Below, piece after piece: positions 9,301 through 20,900 of a stretch of 64,000 bases of DNA. Position numbers and translations under genes: made by a program. Below the pieces are notes generated by a model. That model was not told the DNA's origin. It made no database searches and saw nothing but the letters and a program-made list of their open reading frames with translations. The number at the start of each line of letters is the position of its first letter. Position 1 is the first letter of the stretch. Source of the stretch: Actinophytocola sp963825445 (GTDB lineage: Bacteria > Actinomycetota > Actinomycetes > Mycobacteriales > Pseudonocardiaceae); assembly GCA_963825445.1 (NCBI GenBank), contig CAWGTM010000015.1, positions 186,001-250,000 on the forward strand. The letters are read 5' to 3'.

Positions 9301-9409
9301 CGCTGCAGTGGCTCGCCGCACCCACACACACCACGCCCACGATTCGGCGAGACACTGCGCCGATCGCCCCAACCCCATGCACAGCCACCGAAGCACGCGA
9401 TCGTCCGAG
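9301..9409. repeat. Right inverted arm flanking the DUF222-HNH gene
   Basis: Reverse complement of the arm at 7721-7829 with roughly 20 mismatches in 109 positions, counted by eye. Its outer end lies ten bases from the IS630 target site at 9419-9420. The stretch 9147-9300, between the HNH gene start and this arm, is AT-richer than its surroundings, has no recognisable gene and probably holds the HNH promoter. Confidence 0.7.
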
Positions 9410-9420
9410 CAACACCCCTA

Positions 9421-10606
9421 GTGCCGCATCAAGCAACGTTGGGTAGGTAATCCGGGCGGCGGATCTTGGAGTTGACGGCGAAGTGGCGTTTGGGGTGGCA
9501 GTGGCGGTTGCGCCAGCGGAGGTAGCCGGCGATGGCGTCTTCCTGGGCTGGGTGGCTGGGGTAGTCGCTGCCGTCGAGGGTGAAGTAGCGGATCGCGGTG
9601 AACTCGCACTCGATCCAGTTCAGCCAGGACGCGTTGGTGGGCGTGTAGACCAGCTCGATGTCGTTGGCCGCGCACCAGGTCCTGACCTCGGCTTTGCCGT
9701 GGGGGCCGTAGTTGTCGCAGACCAGGTAGAGCTTCCCGGTCGGGAAGCGGCGGCGGAGTTGCTTGCAGAAGTCGAGGAACTGCGGCCAGCGTTTGCGGTC
9801 GCGGAACCGGTAGAACATCTGCCCGGTGGCGAGGTCGAGCGCGGCGAACATGTGCCGGACACCCTTGGTGCGGGTGTAGGTCGCGCGCAACCGGGCCGGC
9901 TCGGCCGCGCGGAAACCAGCCGTGGCCGGGGCGGGGTTGCAGGTTCAGTGGCCCGAACTCGTCGACGCAGATCACTCGTCCGTCGGCGGGCGGATGGTCG
10001 TAGAGGTCGAGGATGCGGTTCTTCTTGGCCACGAAGTCCGGGTCCTTGCTGGCTTTCCAGGTCTTCGTCGCCTGCCAGGACACGCCCTCCTTGCGCAGGA
10101 TCTGCCGGACGGTCTCGGTGCTCGCCCTGATCCATGCGTGTTCGGCGAGGTAGTCGACCAGCTTGGTCAGGCTCCAGGTCGTGAACGGCAATCCCAGCTC
10201 GGCGGGCTTGCAGGCGGCGATGCGGCAGATCTGATCACGGGCGGCCGGACCGAACTTACGCTGGTCGGCCGCCCCTCCATTTTGGGGACAACGCCGCGAA
10301 CCCGGACTCATTGAACGCGTGGATCACCTCCCGCACATAGCCCTCTGTCGCGGCGAACATCGCCGCGATCTCCGGCGCGGACCGGCCCTGCACCGAGGCC
10401 AGCACGATCCCGGACCGCCGCAACCGCACCCGGTCCTTCGCCGACCTCGTGATCTTCACCAGCCGCTGCGCCTCCTCCGGCTCCAGCGACCGCACGAACA
10501 CCTCCGGCTGACGCGCCATGGCTCACCTCCAACGGCCAGCCTCACGATCACCAGCCCAGATGTCCACGCGACACGATTACAACGTCAACGTTTCTTGATA
10601 CGGCAC
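9421..10606. mobile_element. IS630-family insertion sequence
   Basis: A 1186-base element bounded by inverted ends: GTGCCGCATCAAGCAACGTTG at the left (first 20 bases shown in part by the right copy) and the reverse complement of GTGCCGTATCAAGAAACGTT at the right, with two mismatches in about 22 bases. It is flanked by TA at 9419-9420 and 10607-10608, the target duplication expected for IS630/Tc1. It carries one transposase gene on the minus strand. The insertion is at the extreme 3' end of the mbtH gene. In the empty site, mbtH would also end in TAG, so the insertion recreated the stop codon. Confidence 0.9.
9429..10519 (-). CDS. IS630-family transposase, two frameshifts
   Basis: DDE transposase of the IS630 family. 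The N-terminal helix-turn-helix part starts MARQPEVFVRSLEPEEAQ (ATG at 10519) and has the IS630-like VQGRSAPEIAAMFAATEGYV. The three acidic residues lie in CVDEFGPL, CDNYGPHG and WLNWIECEF. The frame changes near 10263 (WRGGRP to RKFGPAARD) and near 9911 (WFPRG to RATYTRTKG); in both places removing one G restores the frame. A two-ORF layout with programmed shifting is known for some IS630 relatives. However, the same kind of indel occurs all over this region, so sequencing error is equally likely. Confidence 0.85.
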
Positions 10607-10818
10607 TAGACGGCATCCATCCGGTCGCGCAACGACTTCGGCCGCAGATCGGTCCAGTGCTCCTCCACGTACGCGACGCATGCCGAGCGAGTGTCAGCAC
10701 CGAAGACAGTCCGCCACCCAGCCGGAACCTCGGCAAACGAAGGCCACAACGAGTGCTGCTCCTCATCGTTGACCAGCACCACAAACTGGCCGGAAGCGTC
10801 GTCGAAGGGGTTGGTCAT
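10606..10818 (-). CDS. MbtH-like NRPS accessory protein
   Basis: A 70-residue protein of the MbtH family, which binds and activates NRPS adenylation domains. The hallmark NDEEQHSLWPSFAEVPAGW and the C-terminal WTDLRPKSL are both present. Its ATG overlaps the NRPS stop by four bases (ATGA), so it is translated with the NRPS and is the last gene of the operon. The stop codon TAG consists of the TA target duplication plus the first base of the IS630 end; the protein length is normal, so the insertion appears harmless to it. It may, however, have separated the operon from its original terminator. Confidence 0.95.
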   Translation of the reverse strand: MTNPFDDASGQFVVLVNDEEQHSLWPSFAEVPAGWRTVFGADTRSACVAYVEEHWTDLRPKSLRDRMDAV

Positions 10819-13800
10819 CGGGTCTCCTCCTCAAGGATGGCCACCAGTTCCTGGGCCATCGAGTCGATCGTCGAACTGGAGTAGGCAGCGGTCCGGTACT
10901 GCAGGTAGCAGTGAACCGGCTGCCCGGCCGGAGATTCGTAGCAGGCGAACGTCAGATCCGACGTAGCCGTTGAGTACGGAAGAGCCGTGATACCGCCGCC
11001 GGACCCCAAAGACGCCTGCTCATGGTGAATCAGCATCACCGACGGCGGCCGGGAGGCGAGCGCCGAGTACGGCAACTCCTGATGGTCCAAAGCGTCCAGA
11101 TTGGACTCCCGGATCTCACCGAGCATCGCCACGAAGTTGGGCTGCGTTCGGGTCCGCAGCACGATCGTGTTGAAGAAACAACCCACCAGATCGACCAGTT
11201 GCTCCTCCGCACGACCGGCCACCAGTGTCCCGATCGCCAGATCGGAACCCGCCCCCCGCCTGGTCAACAGCCTCGCCAACGCCGCCTGGAGCACCATGAA
11301 CAGACTCGTGCCAGTGCGTGAAGCGAGCGCGTCGATCGCCGCATGCAACGAAGGTGTCAGGACCACATCGAGAACGCCGGCCGCCGAATCACCCGGCTCC
11401 GTAACGGGAATCGAGTCAATAGTCCGCTGCCAGAACCGGAGCTGACGCGACCACACACTGTCCGGATCGGAAGGCGACCCGAGCAGCTCGTGTGCCCACG
11501 CCGCGTAGTCCGAATAGGACACCGGAAGCGGTGGCAGACAAGGCTCCGAACCCGCCGACCGCGCCGTGTACGCCGCGTGCAGGTCGCGGAACAGCGGAAC
11601 CACCGACCACTCGTCCACACCCGTGTACCAGAACGACAACCGCAGACCGTCCGAGGAGAACGACGTCTGAAGAGGCAGGACACCACCGACGGGAGTCCGC
11701 AACGGCGCGTGCCGATCGACAACGTCCGCCAGCGCCGCCTCCAGAGCAGCCCGGTCGGGCCAGGTCACGATGAACTCGTGGTCGGGGGAAGGCCTGCCGG
11801 TCCACTGAGCCTGCACGGGAGCCGGCCGCGGGTCCACAGAAGACCGGCGAACGAGCGCGGGCCGAGTAAGCGAAGCCGAGGAGAGCCGTGAAGCAAGCGT
11901 CGCCACGGTCGGTGCGTCGAACACGTCGCGGATCGACAGGTCGGCCGTGAACGCCGATCGTAGCCGCCCGACCAGCCGCATGGCGGCCATCGAATGTCCG
12001 CCCAACGCGAAGAAGTTGTCGTGCACGCCGACTGCCGGCAAACCAAGAACCTCGGCGAACAGTGAGGCCACCCGCCGTTGCTCCGGAGTGGACGGTGCCT
12101 CGTCTCCCGTCAGCGCCGCCCAGTCGACCGCCGGCAGTGCGCGCCGGTCCAGCTTTCCGTTCGGGGTCAACGGGAGCGGGCCGTCGAGTCGCACGACCGT
12201 CGCTGGGACCATGTGCTCCGGCAGGAAGTCCGCGAGATAGCTTCGCAGCTCAGCGCGGGTCGGCGTCGCCGTAGCTGTAGCCGATCAGCCGGGTCACGGT
12301 CTCGCCGCGATCGGCCACCACGGCCGCCTGCCGCACGTCCGGATGTCCGGCCATCACGGCCTCGATCTCGCCCAGTTCGATGCGGAACCCGCGGACCTTC
12401 ACCTGATCGTCGACCCGGCCGAAGAAGTCCAGGTTGCCGTCGCGTCGCCATCGTGCCCGGTCGCCCGTGCGGTACATGCGTGACCCGGGCGCGCCGAACG
12501 GGCAGGCCACGAACCGTTCGGCCGACAGGCCCGGACGGCCGAGGTAGCCCCTCGCCAGGCCGCGACCCGCCACGTACAGCTCGCCCACCACGCCGGGTGG
12601 CACCGGCCGCAGCGTCTCGTCCAGCACGTACACCCGGGTGTTCGGATCGGGCACGCCGATCGGCACCGCACCGTCCCAACCGGACACCGAAGGCCACAGC
12701 GTGGAGTTCACGGTCGCCTCGGTCAGGCCGTACGCGACCAGCATGTCCAGGTGTTCGGCCCACCGGTCGATCAGGTCGGGCGGCACGGTTTCCGTGCCCA
12801 CCAGGATGGTGCTGCCGGCCGGCAGTTCGCAGTCGTCGGGCAGCGCGGAGACGAGCGACGGCGGCAGGATCATGTGCGTCACCCGCTGCTCGGCCAGGAA
12901 GTCGGTCAGCTCACGGCCGGCCGTGCGTACTTCTTCCGGCGCCAACACGAGCGTGCCGCCCACGCACAGCGCCATGGTCAGCTCGAACACCGCCACGTCG
13001 AACCCGACGGACGCGTACTGCAGCACCCGGCTGTCCTCACGCAGACTCATCCGGTCGATGGCCGTGGCCGCCAGGCTGGCGATGCCGTCGTGGGGCACCA
13101 CCACCCCCTTGGGGCGCCCGGTGGAGCCGGACGTGTAGATCACGTACGCCGCAGAGTCCAAACCGATCGGTCCGTTTTCCACAGAGGACGTCGGGCAGTC
13201 CGCCAGCAGGTCGGGGGTGTCGAGCAGCAGGCGGGCCACGCCGGTGTCCGGGATCTTGCCGGTCACCGTTTCCGTGGTCAGCACCAGTCCGGCTCGTGAG
13301 TCGGTCAGCAGATAGGCGATCCGGTCGGCCGGGTGGGACAGGTCGATCGGCAGGTAGGCGCCGCCGAGCTTCAGCACGGCCACCACGGCGGCCACCATGT
13401 CGGCCGAGCGTGGCACGGCCAGCCCCACCACGTCCTCGCGGCCGATGCCGTGGCGGCGCAACAGGTGTGCGATCCGGTTCGACTGCTCGTCGAGTTGTGC
13501 GTAGGTGAGGACGGTCGTGCTGTCGACCACAGCGTCGGCGTCCGGTTTCGCTGTCACGCAGCGGGCGAACAGCTCCGGCATGCTCAGTTCCGGCACCACG
13601 CGGTCGGTGTCGTTGAAGCCGGTGACCACGTCGTCGCGCTCGGCGACCGTCCGCAGGTCCACAAGAGACAGTGGCGCCGCCGGGTCGGTGACCACGGCGG
13701 CGAGCAGCAGGCGCAGCCGGTCACCCAGGCGCACCACGGTTTCCGTGTCGAACAGGTCGGTCGCGTACTCCAGCCGGCAGTCGAGCTGCCCGGAGGCCGT

Positions 13801-14960
13801 GTGCTCGGCGAAGCTGAACACCAGGTCGAACTTCGCCGTGCGGTTGCGGAACTCTACGGGCTCGAGCGTCAGGCCGGGCAACCCGAGCCAGTCGCCGCCG
13901 ACGTTGTGGTAGCCGACCATCACCTGGAACAGCGGGTTGCGGGCCAGCGATCGGGTCGGGTTGAGCCGCTCGACCACCGCCTCGAACGGCACGTCCGCGT
14001 GGGAGAACGCCGCCAGGTCGGTCTCCCGGACGGTTGTGACCAGGTCGGTGAACGACTGGGTCCCGGTCACCGGGGTGCGCAGCACGAGCGTGTTCACGAA
14101 GAACCCGACCAGGTCGTCGAGCGCGCCGTCCACGCGGCCGGCGATCGGTGCGCCGAGCGGGATGTCCTGGCCCGCGCCCATGCGGTGCAGCAACGCGGCG
14201 ACGGCCGCGTGCAGCAGCATGAACATGCTCGCGCCGGTCTCGGCGGCGAGTTTGCGCAGCCCGGCGGCCACGTCGGCCGGCAGCGTCAGCAGTTCCTCGT
14301 CACCGTCGAACGTCGGGTGTGCCGGCCGGTTCCGGTCGGTCGGCAGCTCCAACTCCTGCGGTGCTCCCTCGAGTGTGCGGTGCCAGTAAGCGAGTTGGGT
14401 GCCGGCCACGCTGTCCGCATCGGACGGATCGCCGAGGACTTCCTGCTGCCACAGCGAATAGTCCGCGTACTGCACGGCGAGCGGTGTCCACTCGGGAGCG
14501 GCTCCGTCGAGGCGGGCGGCGTAGGCGGTCGCCAGGTCGGTGAGAAACGGTCGGTCCGACCACTCGTCGGTCGTGATGTGGTGCAGCAGCACGACCACCA
14601 CGTGTTCCTCATCGGACACCCGGGCGATGGTGACGCGCAACGGCAGCTCGGTGGCCAGGTCGAACGGCCGTCCGACCGCGTCGGCCACCGTGGTGTCCGT
14701 GTACGCCACCAGCTCGACCGTGGGTTCCGCGGTTGCCACGATCTCCTGATACGGGCGGCCGTTCCTCTCCACGAACTTCGTGCGCAACGCCTCGTGTCGG
14801 TCCAGTACGTCACCGAACGCCGCGGTGAACGCCGGCACGTCGAGCGCGCCGCGCACCCGGTACACGAGCGGGAAGTTGTACGCCGCCGACCGGCCTTCGA
14901 GCTGCTGGATCATCCACAGACGTTGCTGGGCGTGGGAGAGCGGCAGGACAGCCGGTCGTT
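10815..14960 (-). other. NRPS module 4 and terminal C-like domain: C4-A4-T4-C5
   Basis: C4 has HHITTDEWS and the LCL-type NPLFQVMVGYHN region, so it accepts an L-donor, fitting the lack of an E domain in module 3. A4 has YTSGSTGRPKG at 13105-13140 and the pocket D-V-F-I-L-G-A-V-N-K. The frame shifts once near 12257. T4 has LGGHSMAAM at about 11975-12003. The last ~340 residues are condensation-like but read WYTGVDEWS where HHxxxDEWS is expected, so both histidines are gone. Tetramodular synthetases with a terminal C domain instead of a thioesterase are known from erythrochelin, where it is proposed to close a diketopiperazine. Confidence 0.82.
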
Positions 14961-17900
14961 CCATCGGGGCCAGCGGCGGTCGGGCCGGAGCGGCCGCGTC
15001 GCCCACCCGGGCCGCCAGCTCCGCCACGGTCGGCGCCTCGAACAGGTCGCGGATCGCGAGGTCCACCCCGAGTGCCGTGCGGGCCCGGCTGATCAGGCGC
15101 GTGGCCAGCAGCGAATGGCCGCCCAGGTCGAAGAAGTTGTCGGCCACGCCGACCACCGGCACGTGCAGCACCGAAGCGAACAGCTCGCAGAGCGTCTCCT
15201 CGGCCGGGGTGGCCGGCGCGCGACCAGCCGCCACCGTCAGCTCCGGCGCCGGCAGCGCCCGCACGTCCAGCTTGCCGTTCACCGTCCGCGGCAGGTGATC
15301 CACCGCCATGATCACGGCCGGGACCATGTAGTCGGGTAGCCGATCGCGCAGGTACTCGCGCAGCGCGTCCGAAGTGGACACGACGTAGGCCACGAGTCGT
15401 TTGGCCGCTCCGGTGTCGACCGCGAGCACGGCCGCCTGCCGGACCTCCGGGTGCGCGGTGAGCACGGACTCGATCTCGCCGAGTTCCACGCGGTAGCCGC
15501 GGATCTTCACCTGGTCGTCGGTGCGGCCGAGGAAGTCGAGGTTGCCGTCCGAAGACCTGCTTGCAGGGTCGAGCATCGATACAGCGCGGCGGCGCACCAG
15601 GTCACCGGTGCGGTACATGCGATCCCCGGGCCGGCCAAAGGGATCGGCCACGAAACGGTCGGCCGTGAGTCCCGGCCGGTGCTGGTAGCCGCGGGCCAGG
15701 CCGATGCCGGCGATGTACAACTCGCCCGGCGCCCCGGGCGGAACCGGCCGCAGCCGGGCGTCGAGCACGTAGCCGCGCGTGTTCCAGATCGGTCGTCCGA
15801 CGGTGGGCGTCGAAGCGTCCACAGTGGAGGCGCCGAGCGTGTTGATCGTGTACTCGGTGGGGCCGTACAGGTTGTAGCCGTAGGTGCCGTCGGTGTCGCG
15901 CAGCCGTGACCACACGGCGTCTGCCACGGCCTCGCCGCCGAGCAGCACGAGCGGCGGCACGTGCCCCTCGAGCAGGCCCTCCTCGAACAGGAGTTGGGCG
16001 TAGGTGGGGGTGACGTTCACGACGTCGATGCGGTGTTCCTCGCAGTACGCGACCAGGGCGGCCGCGTCGCGGCGCAACTCCTCGTCGCACACGTGCACCT
16101 CGTGGCCCTCGATGAGCCAGAGCAGTTCTTCCCATGACATGTCGAACGCGAACGACACGGTGTGCGCGATGCGCAGCCGCCGGTTCACCGAAGCGATGGT
16201 GGGGTCGAAGATCTCCGCGCGGTGGTTGAGCTGCATGTTCGTCAGCCCGCGGTAGGGCGTGACCACACCCTTGGGACGCCCGGTCGAACCGGACGTGTAG
16301 ATCACGTACGCCGGGTGGTCGAGCCGACCGGGCACGCCGTGTGCGAACGCCGGCCGCTCGTGGTCGGCGAGCGGGCCGTCCGGGAACGACGCCAGCTCGG
16401 GCAGTTCGTCCAGGCACAGCGCGCCACCCGACAGCGCCGCATCCACAGTGGACATCGACAGCAGGCAGACGGGGCCGGTGTCCTCGACCATCAGCCGTAG
16501 CCGCTCCACCGGATGATCGAGGTCGAGCGGCAGGTACGCGGCTCCCGTGCGCAGCACGGCGAACAGCGACACCACCATCTCGATCGAGCGGGGCAGCGCG
16601 AGCGCCACCACGGTCTCCGGGGCGGCGCCCCGGGCGAGGAGGAGCCGGGCCAGTCGGTTGATCCGCGCGTCCAGCTCGCGATAGGTCACGGTGGTCCTGC
16701 CGAACACCAACGCCGTCGCGTCGGGCGTGCTGGCGGCCTGCGTGGCCAGCAGGTCGGCCACCGTCTCGTCGGGCACAGGGTGCTCGTTGGCCGTCCACTC
16801 GCTGGTCAGTTGCGTGGTCTCCGCCGGTAGCAACAGGTCCAGCTGTCCCACCCGGACGGTCAGGTCGTCCGCCAGTCGCATGAGGACGGTGGTGAAACGG
16901 GTGAGATATGCGGCAGCCGTGTCGTCGTCGAACACGTCCGGCCGGTACTCGAGCTTGACCTTCAGCACGGTGCCCGGCGTGATCACCAGGTTCAGCGGGT
17001 AGTGCGTGGCGTCCTCACTGGAGGATGCGGTGATGCCGTGCCGCGCGCTGAGTGCCGCGTTCTCGTCGGCGTCCACGAAGTTCTGCAGCACGTACAGCGT
17101 GTCGAAGAGCACCGGGTGCCCGGCCAGCGTCTGCAGCTCGCCGAGACCGAGGTACTCGTGCGGCATCAACGCCGTGCGGTGGTCCTGGATGCGCCGCAAC
17201 AACTCCGCGACCGTCTCGTGTGGATCGAGCGCCACGCGGACCGGGACGGTGTTCAGGAACAGGCCGATCGTGGACTCCACGTTCGGCAGGTCGGCCGGCC
17301 GACCGGCGACGGTCGTGCCGAACACCACGTCGTCGCGGCCGGTCGAACCGGCGAGGACGAGCGCCCAGGCGGCGTTCAGCAGCGCGTTCATGGTGACCCC
17401 GGCGCACCGGGCCGCGTTCTGCAGGTCGGCCGGGTCGAGTTCGACGTGGTGGCGTCGTGGCGTGGTCGGCCGCATGGCCACGTCCGCGCGTCCGACGAGC
17501 GTCGGCTCGGTGAGCCCGGCGAGTGCCTCCCGCCAAGCTGTTCGACCGGCCTGGACGTCCTGAGTGGACAGCCAGGCGAGGTAGTCGCGGTAGCTGCCGG
17601 GCGCCGGAAGGGTGTCGCCTGCGTACAGGGACAGGAGCTGTTCGGTGAACCGGGCGGCCGACCAGCCGTCGCTCGTGATCATGTGGCTGTTCGTGACCAG
17701 ACGGTCGGTGCCGCCGGGCAGGCGGATGAGGGTCATGCGGCACATCGGCGGGCGAGCGAGGTCGAACCGCTGTGCGCGGTCGGCGGTCATCAGCTCGGCC
17801 GCGCGGTCCTCGGCGTCGGGCAGCCCGGAGAGGTCGTACTCCGTGATCGGCAGCTCGGGCGCGGTGGCCACGAACTGCACGGGCTCGGGCACGCCGTCGC

Positions 17901-20900
17901 TCGTGAAGCCGGCCCGCAGGCCGGGGTTGCGGGCGAGCAGCGTGCGGGCCGCCGCCCGCAGTGTGGTCAGGTCGAGCCGGTGGTCGAAGTCCATGGCGCT
18001 CTGCGCCGTGTAGATGTCCTGGCCGGACGTGTCGTAGCTGGCGTGGAAGAACAGGCCTTCCTGCAGCGGCGACAGCGGCCAGAGGTCGTCGAGTGGTTGT
18101 CCCGCAAGCGCTTGCACGTGGTCGATGGCGGCCTGGTCGAGCGAGACCAGCGGGAAGTCCGACGGGGTGTGCCCGCCGTCGTCGTCACGGGCCAGCTCGC
18201 CGAGCGCTTGCAGCCACAGTTCGGCGAAGTGTTCGACGTCGTCGATCGCGCCGGCCGGCCACGCGAAGGTGGTGGTCAGCGTCGGTCCGGCGGCGGCGTC
18301 GCGGACGAGCGCGTTGATCTCCAGCAGGTGCCCGAACGGCATGGCCGGGTCGGCGCCGGAGCCGAGCGCGTCGGCGTCGGGGTCGGGGGTCCAGTCGGTG
18401 CCGTCACCCGTGGCGAAGCGGCCGAGGTAGTTGAACAGCACCTCGGGTTTCGGCGCGTCGAGCTTCTCCTGCACGAGGCCGTAGCCGATTCCGTTGTCCG
18501 GCAGGGAACGCAGGGTTTCCTTGACGCGCTTGACGTCCGGGTGGATGCGGACGGGGAACGTGGTGGTGAACCAGCCGACCGTGCGGGACAGGTCGGCGCC
18601 GGGTACGACCTGCTCCTCGCGGCCGTGGCCCTCGAGTTCCACCAGCGCCTCGGCGCCGCCGCGCCAGCGGGTGATGGCGAGCGCGAGAGCCGCGAGGAGG
18701 ACGTCGTTCACCGACCCGTGGTAGGCGGCCGGGCGGGTGGACAGCAGCGGTGCGGTCAGGTCCGGCGGCAGCGACACGGTGTGGGTGCGCGCGGTGGCCG
18801 CGGTGTCGGTGCTCGGGTTGAGAGGTCGGGTCCCGAGTGGACGGACGTCGGCCGCGAGCTGGTCACGCCACAGGGCCAGCTCGTCCTCCCGGTCGACGGT
18901 GCTCAACCCGTCGGCCCAGGCCCGGAACGACGTGACCACCGGTTGTGGGTCCCGCCCGGCGGCGATCGCGACCAGGTCCTCGACGATGATCCGCCACGAG
19001 ACGCCATCGATCACGAGGTGATGCGCGACGAGCAGCAGCCGCCCGTCCGTCGGCCACCACACGGCGCGCAGCATGCGGCCGTCGGCGGGGTCGAGGCGGG
19101 CGGCGGCGAGCTTCTCCTGGAGCCGCACGTCCGCACCCGCGCCGACCTGGTCGAGCAGCTCGGCCGCCTGTGGATGGTTCGGCGCCGCGGCCGAAAACTG
19201 TCGGTGCTCTGGACTAGGATTAAATCCAGGGGTCCCTGGACCGGTTTTGTCGGTGTCTCGTGATATAAGCGCCGGCACGTCGAGGGTCCACGCCGGGGTC
19301 AGGCGGGCACGTAGCAGGCCGTGGTGGTCCACCAGGCGTTGGAGGACCTCCGCCAGGCGGTCGGTCGTCAGGTCGGTCGGGACGCGCAGCAGGGTCGACT
19401 GGTAGAAGCCGTCGGTCGGGGTGCCCAGGTCGCGTAGCCACCGCACGACCGGGGTGGTCGGTGCGCTGCCCGTTCCGTCGTCGTGCACGGCTGGGCCGGC
19501 TGCCTCGCGCTGGCCGGCGATTCCCGCGAGGGCCGCGACCGTGCGGTGCAGGAAGACCTCGCGCGGGGTGAACGTCAGCCCGGCCGTCCTCGCGCGGCTG
19601 GCCAGTTGGATGGCGATGATGCTGTCGCCGCCCAGCTCGAAGAAGCTGTCGTGGATGCCCACCGACGGTAGGCCCAGTACCTCGGCGAAGACCTCGGCCA
19701 GCACCTGTTCCGCGCCAGTAGTGGGCGCGTCCGTGCCGGCCTGGGCTGCCCAGTCCGGCGCCGGCAGCGCGCGGACGTCCAGTTTTCCGTTCGGTGTCAA
19801 CGGTAGCGGGCCGTCCACCAGCACGGTCGCCGTCGGGACCATGTAGTCCGGCAGTCGTTCGGTCGCCGCGGCCCGGACCGCGCCCTCGTCGATCCCCGTG
19901 CCGGACAGGTAGGCCACCAGACGGGGTGCGCCGCGCTGGTCCTTGCGCAGCACCACGGCCGCCTGCGCGACGCCGGGCTGTCCCATGAGGACGGTCTCGA
20001 CCTCGCCCGGTTCGATGCGGTGGCCGCGGATCTTCAGCTGGTGATCGGTGCGGCCCAGGAACTCCAGGTTGCCGTCGCCACGCCAGCGGACCAGGTCGCC
20101 CGTGCGATACATGCGTTCGCCCGGCCCGCCGAACGGGTCGGCCACGAACCGTTCGGCCGTCAGGTCGGGACGGCCGTGATAGCCGCGGGCCAGGCCGCGG
20201 CCGCCCACGTACAGCTCGCCCACCACGCCGACGCCCACCGGCCGCAGCGCCGAGTCGAGGACGTACAGGCGGGTGTTCGGGTCCGGGCCACCGATGGGCA
20301 CCGGGCCCGTCCAGTCCGGCTCGGCCGGCCAGAGCGTGGAGTTGACGGTCGCCTCGGTGAGTCCATAAGCGACCACCACCCGCACGGTCGGCGACCAGCG
20401 CGTGACCAGTTCGGTTGGCACCGTCTCGTTGCCGAGCGTCAGCACGACACCTGGCGGCAGCGCGCAGTCGGCCGGCAGCGCGGCCAGCAGGGACGGTGGC
20501 AGGTCCACGTGCGTCACGCCCTGCGACGCGAGGTAGTCGGTCAGCTCCGGGCCGGCCACGCGACGGTGCGACGGCACGATCACCAGGCGGGCCCCGGTGT
20601 TCAGCGCGACGCACAGGTCCCACACGGACACGTCGAAGCCGATCGACGCGAACTGGGCCACCCGGCTCTGCGCCGTCACCCCGAGCCGTCGAACAGCGGT
20701 CGCCACGAGACTGGCGATGCCCTCGTGGGACACCACCACACCCTTGGGACGGCCCGTGGACCCGGAGGTGTAGATCAGGTACGCCGCAGAGTCCAAACCG
20801 GCCGGTCTTGTTTCCACAGAGGACCCGTCGAACCCGGCCGCGTCCTCGATCCACACCCGCTCCACCGGCAGGTCCGCATCGACCGACCGCACGGACACGA

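Larger units (their letters stand above)
15010..19480 (-). other. NRPS E2 and module 3: C3-A3-T3 (N5-hydroxyornithine)
   Basis: E2 (HHLVIDGVSWRI) contains an in-frame repeat insertion at 19196-19255. C3 (about 18120-16820) has HMITSDG in place of HHxxxDG, so the second, catalytic histidine is methionine. A3 gives the pocket DMENLGLINK, identical to the published code of the N5-hydroxyornithine module of coelichelin synthetase. A3 also carries an 11-residue extra stretch between the A7 region (MYRTGDLVRRR) and SDGNLDFLGR. T3 has DLGGHSLLAT at about 15102-15130. No E domain follows, so this residue stays L. Confidence 0.85.

Noticed and set aside
7642..9420. CRISPR array or tandem repeat array
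   Set aside because: The repeats are two inverted arms plus one partial diverged copy. There are no short regular repeats with spacers here or anywhere else in the window.
12212..12260. A separate NRPS gene starting near 12212
   Set aside because: The upstream frame ends in the middle of the A4 domain and the new frame continues the same domain without a gap (PEHMVPAT to NGKLD). One extra base explains it; there is no docking region or ribosome binding site.
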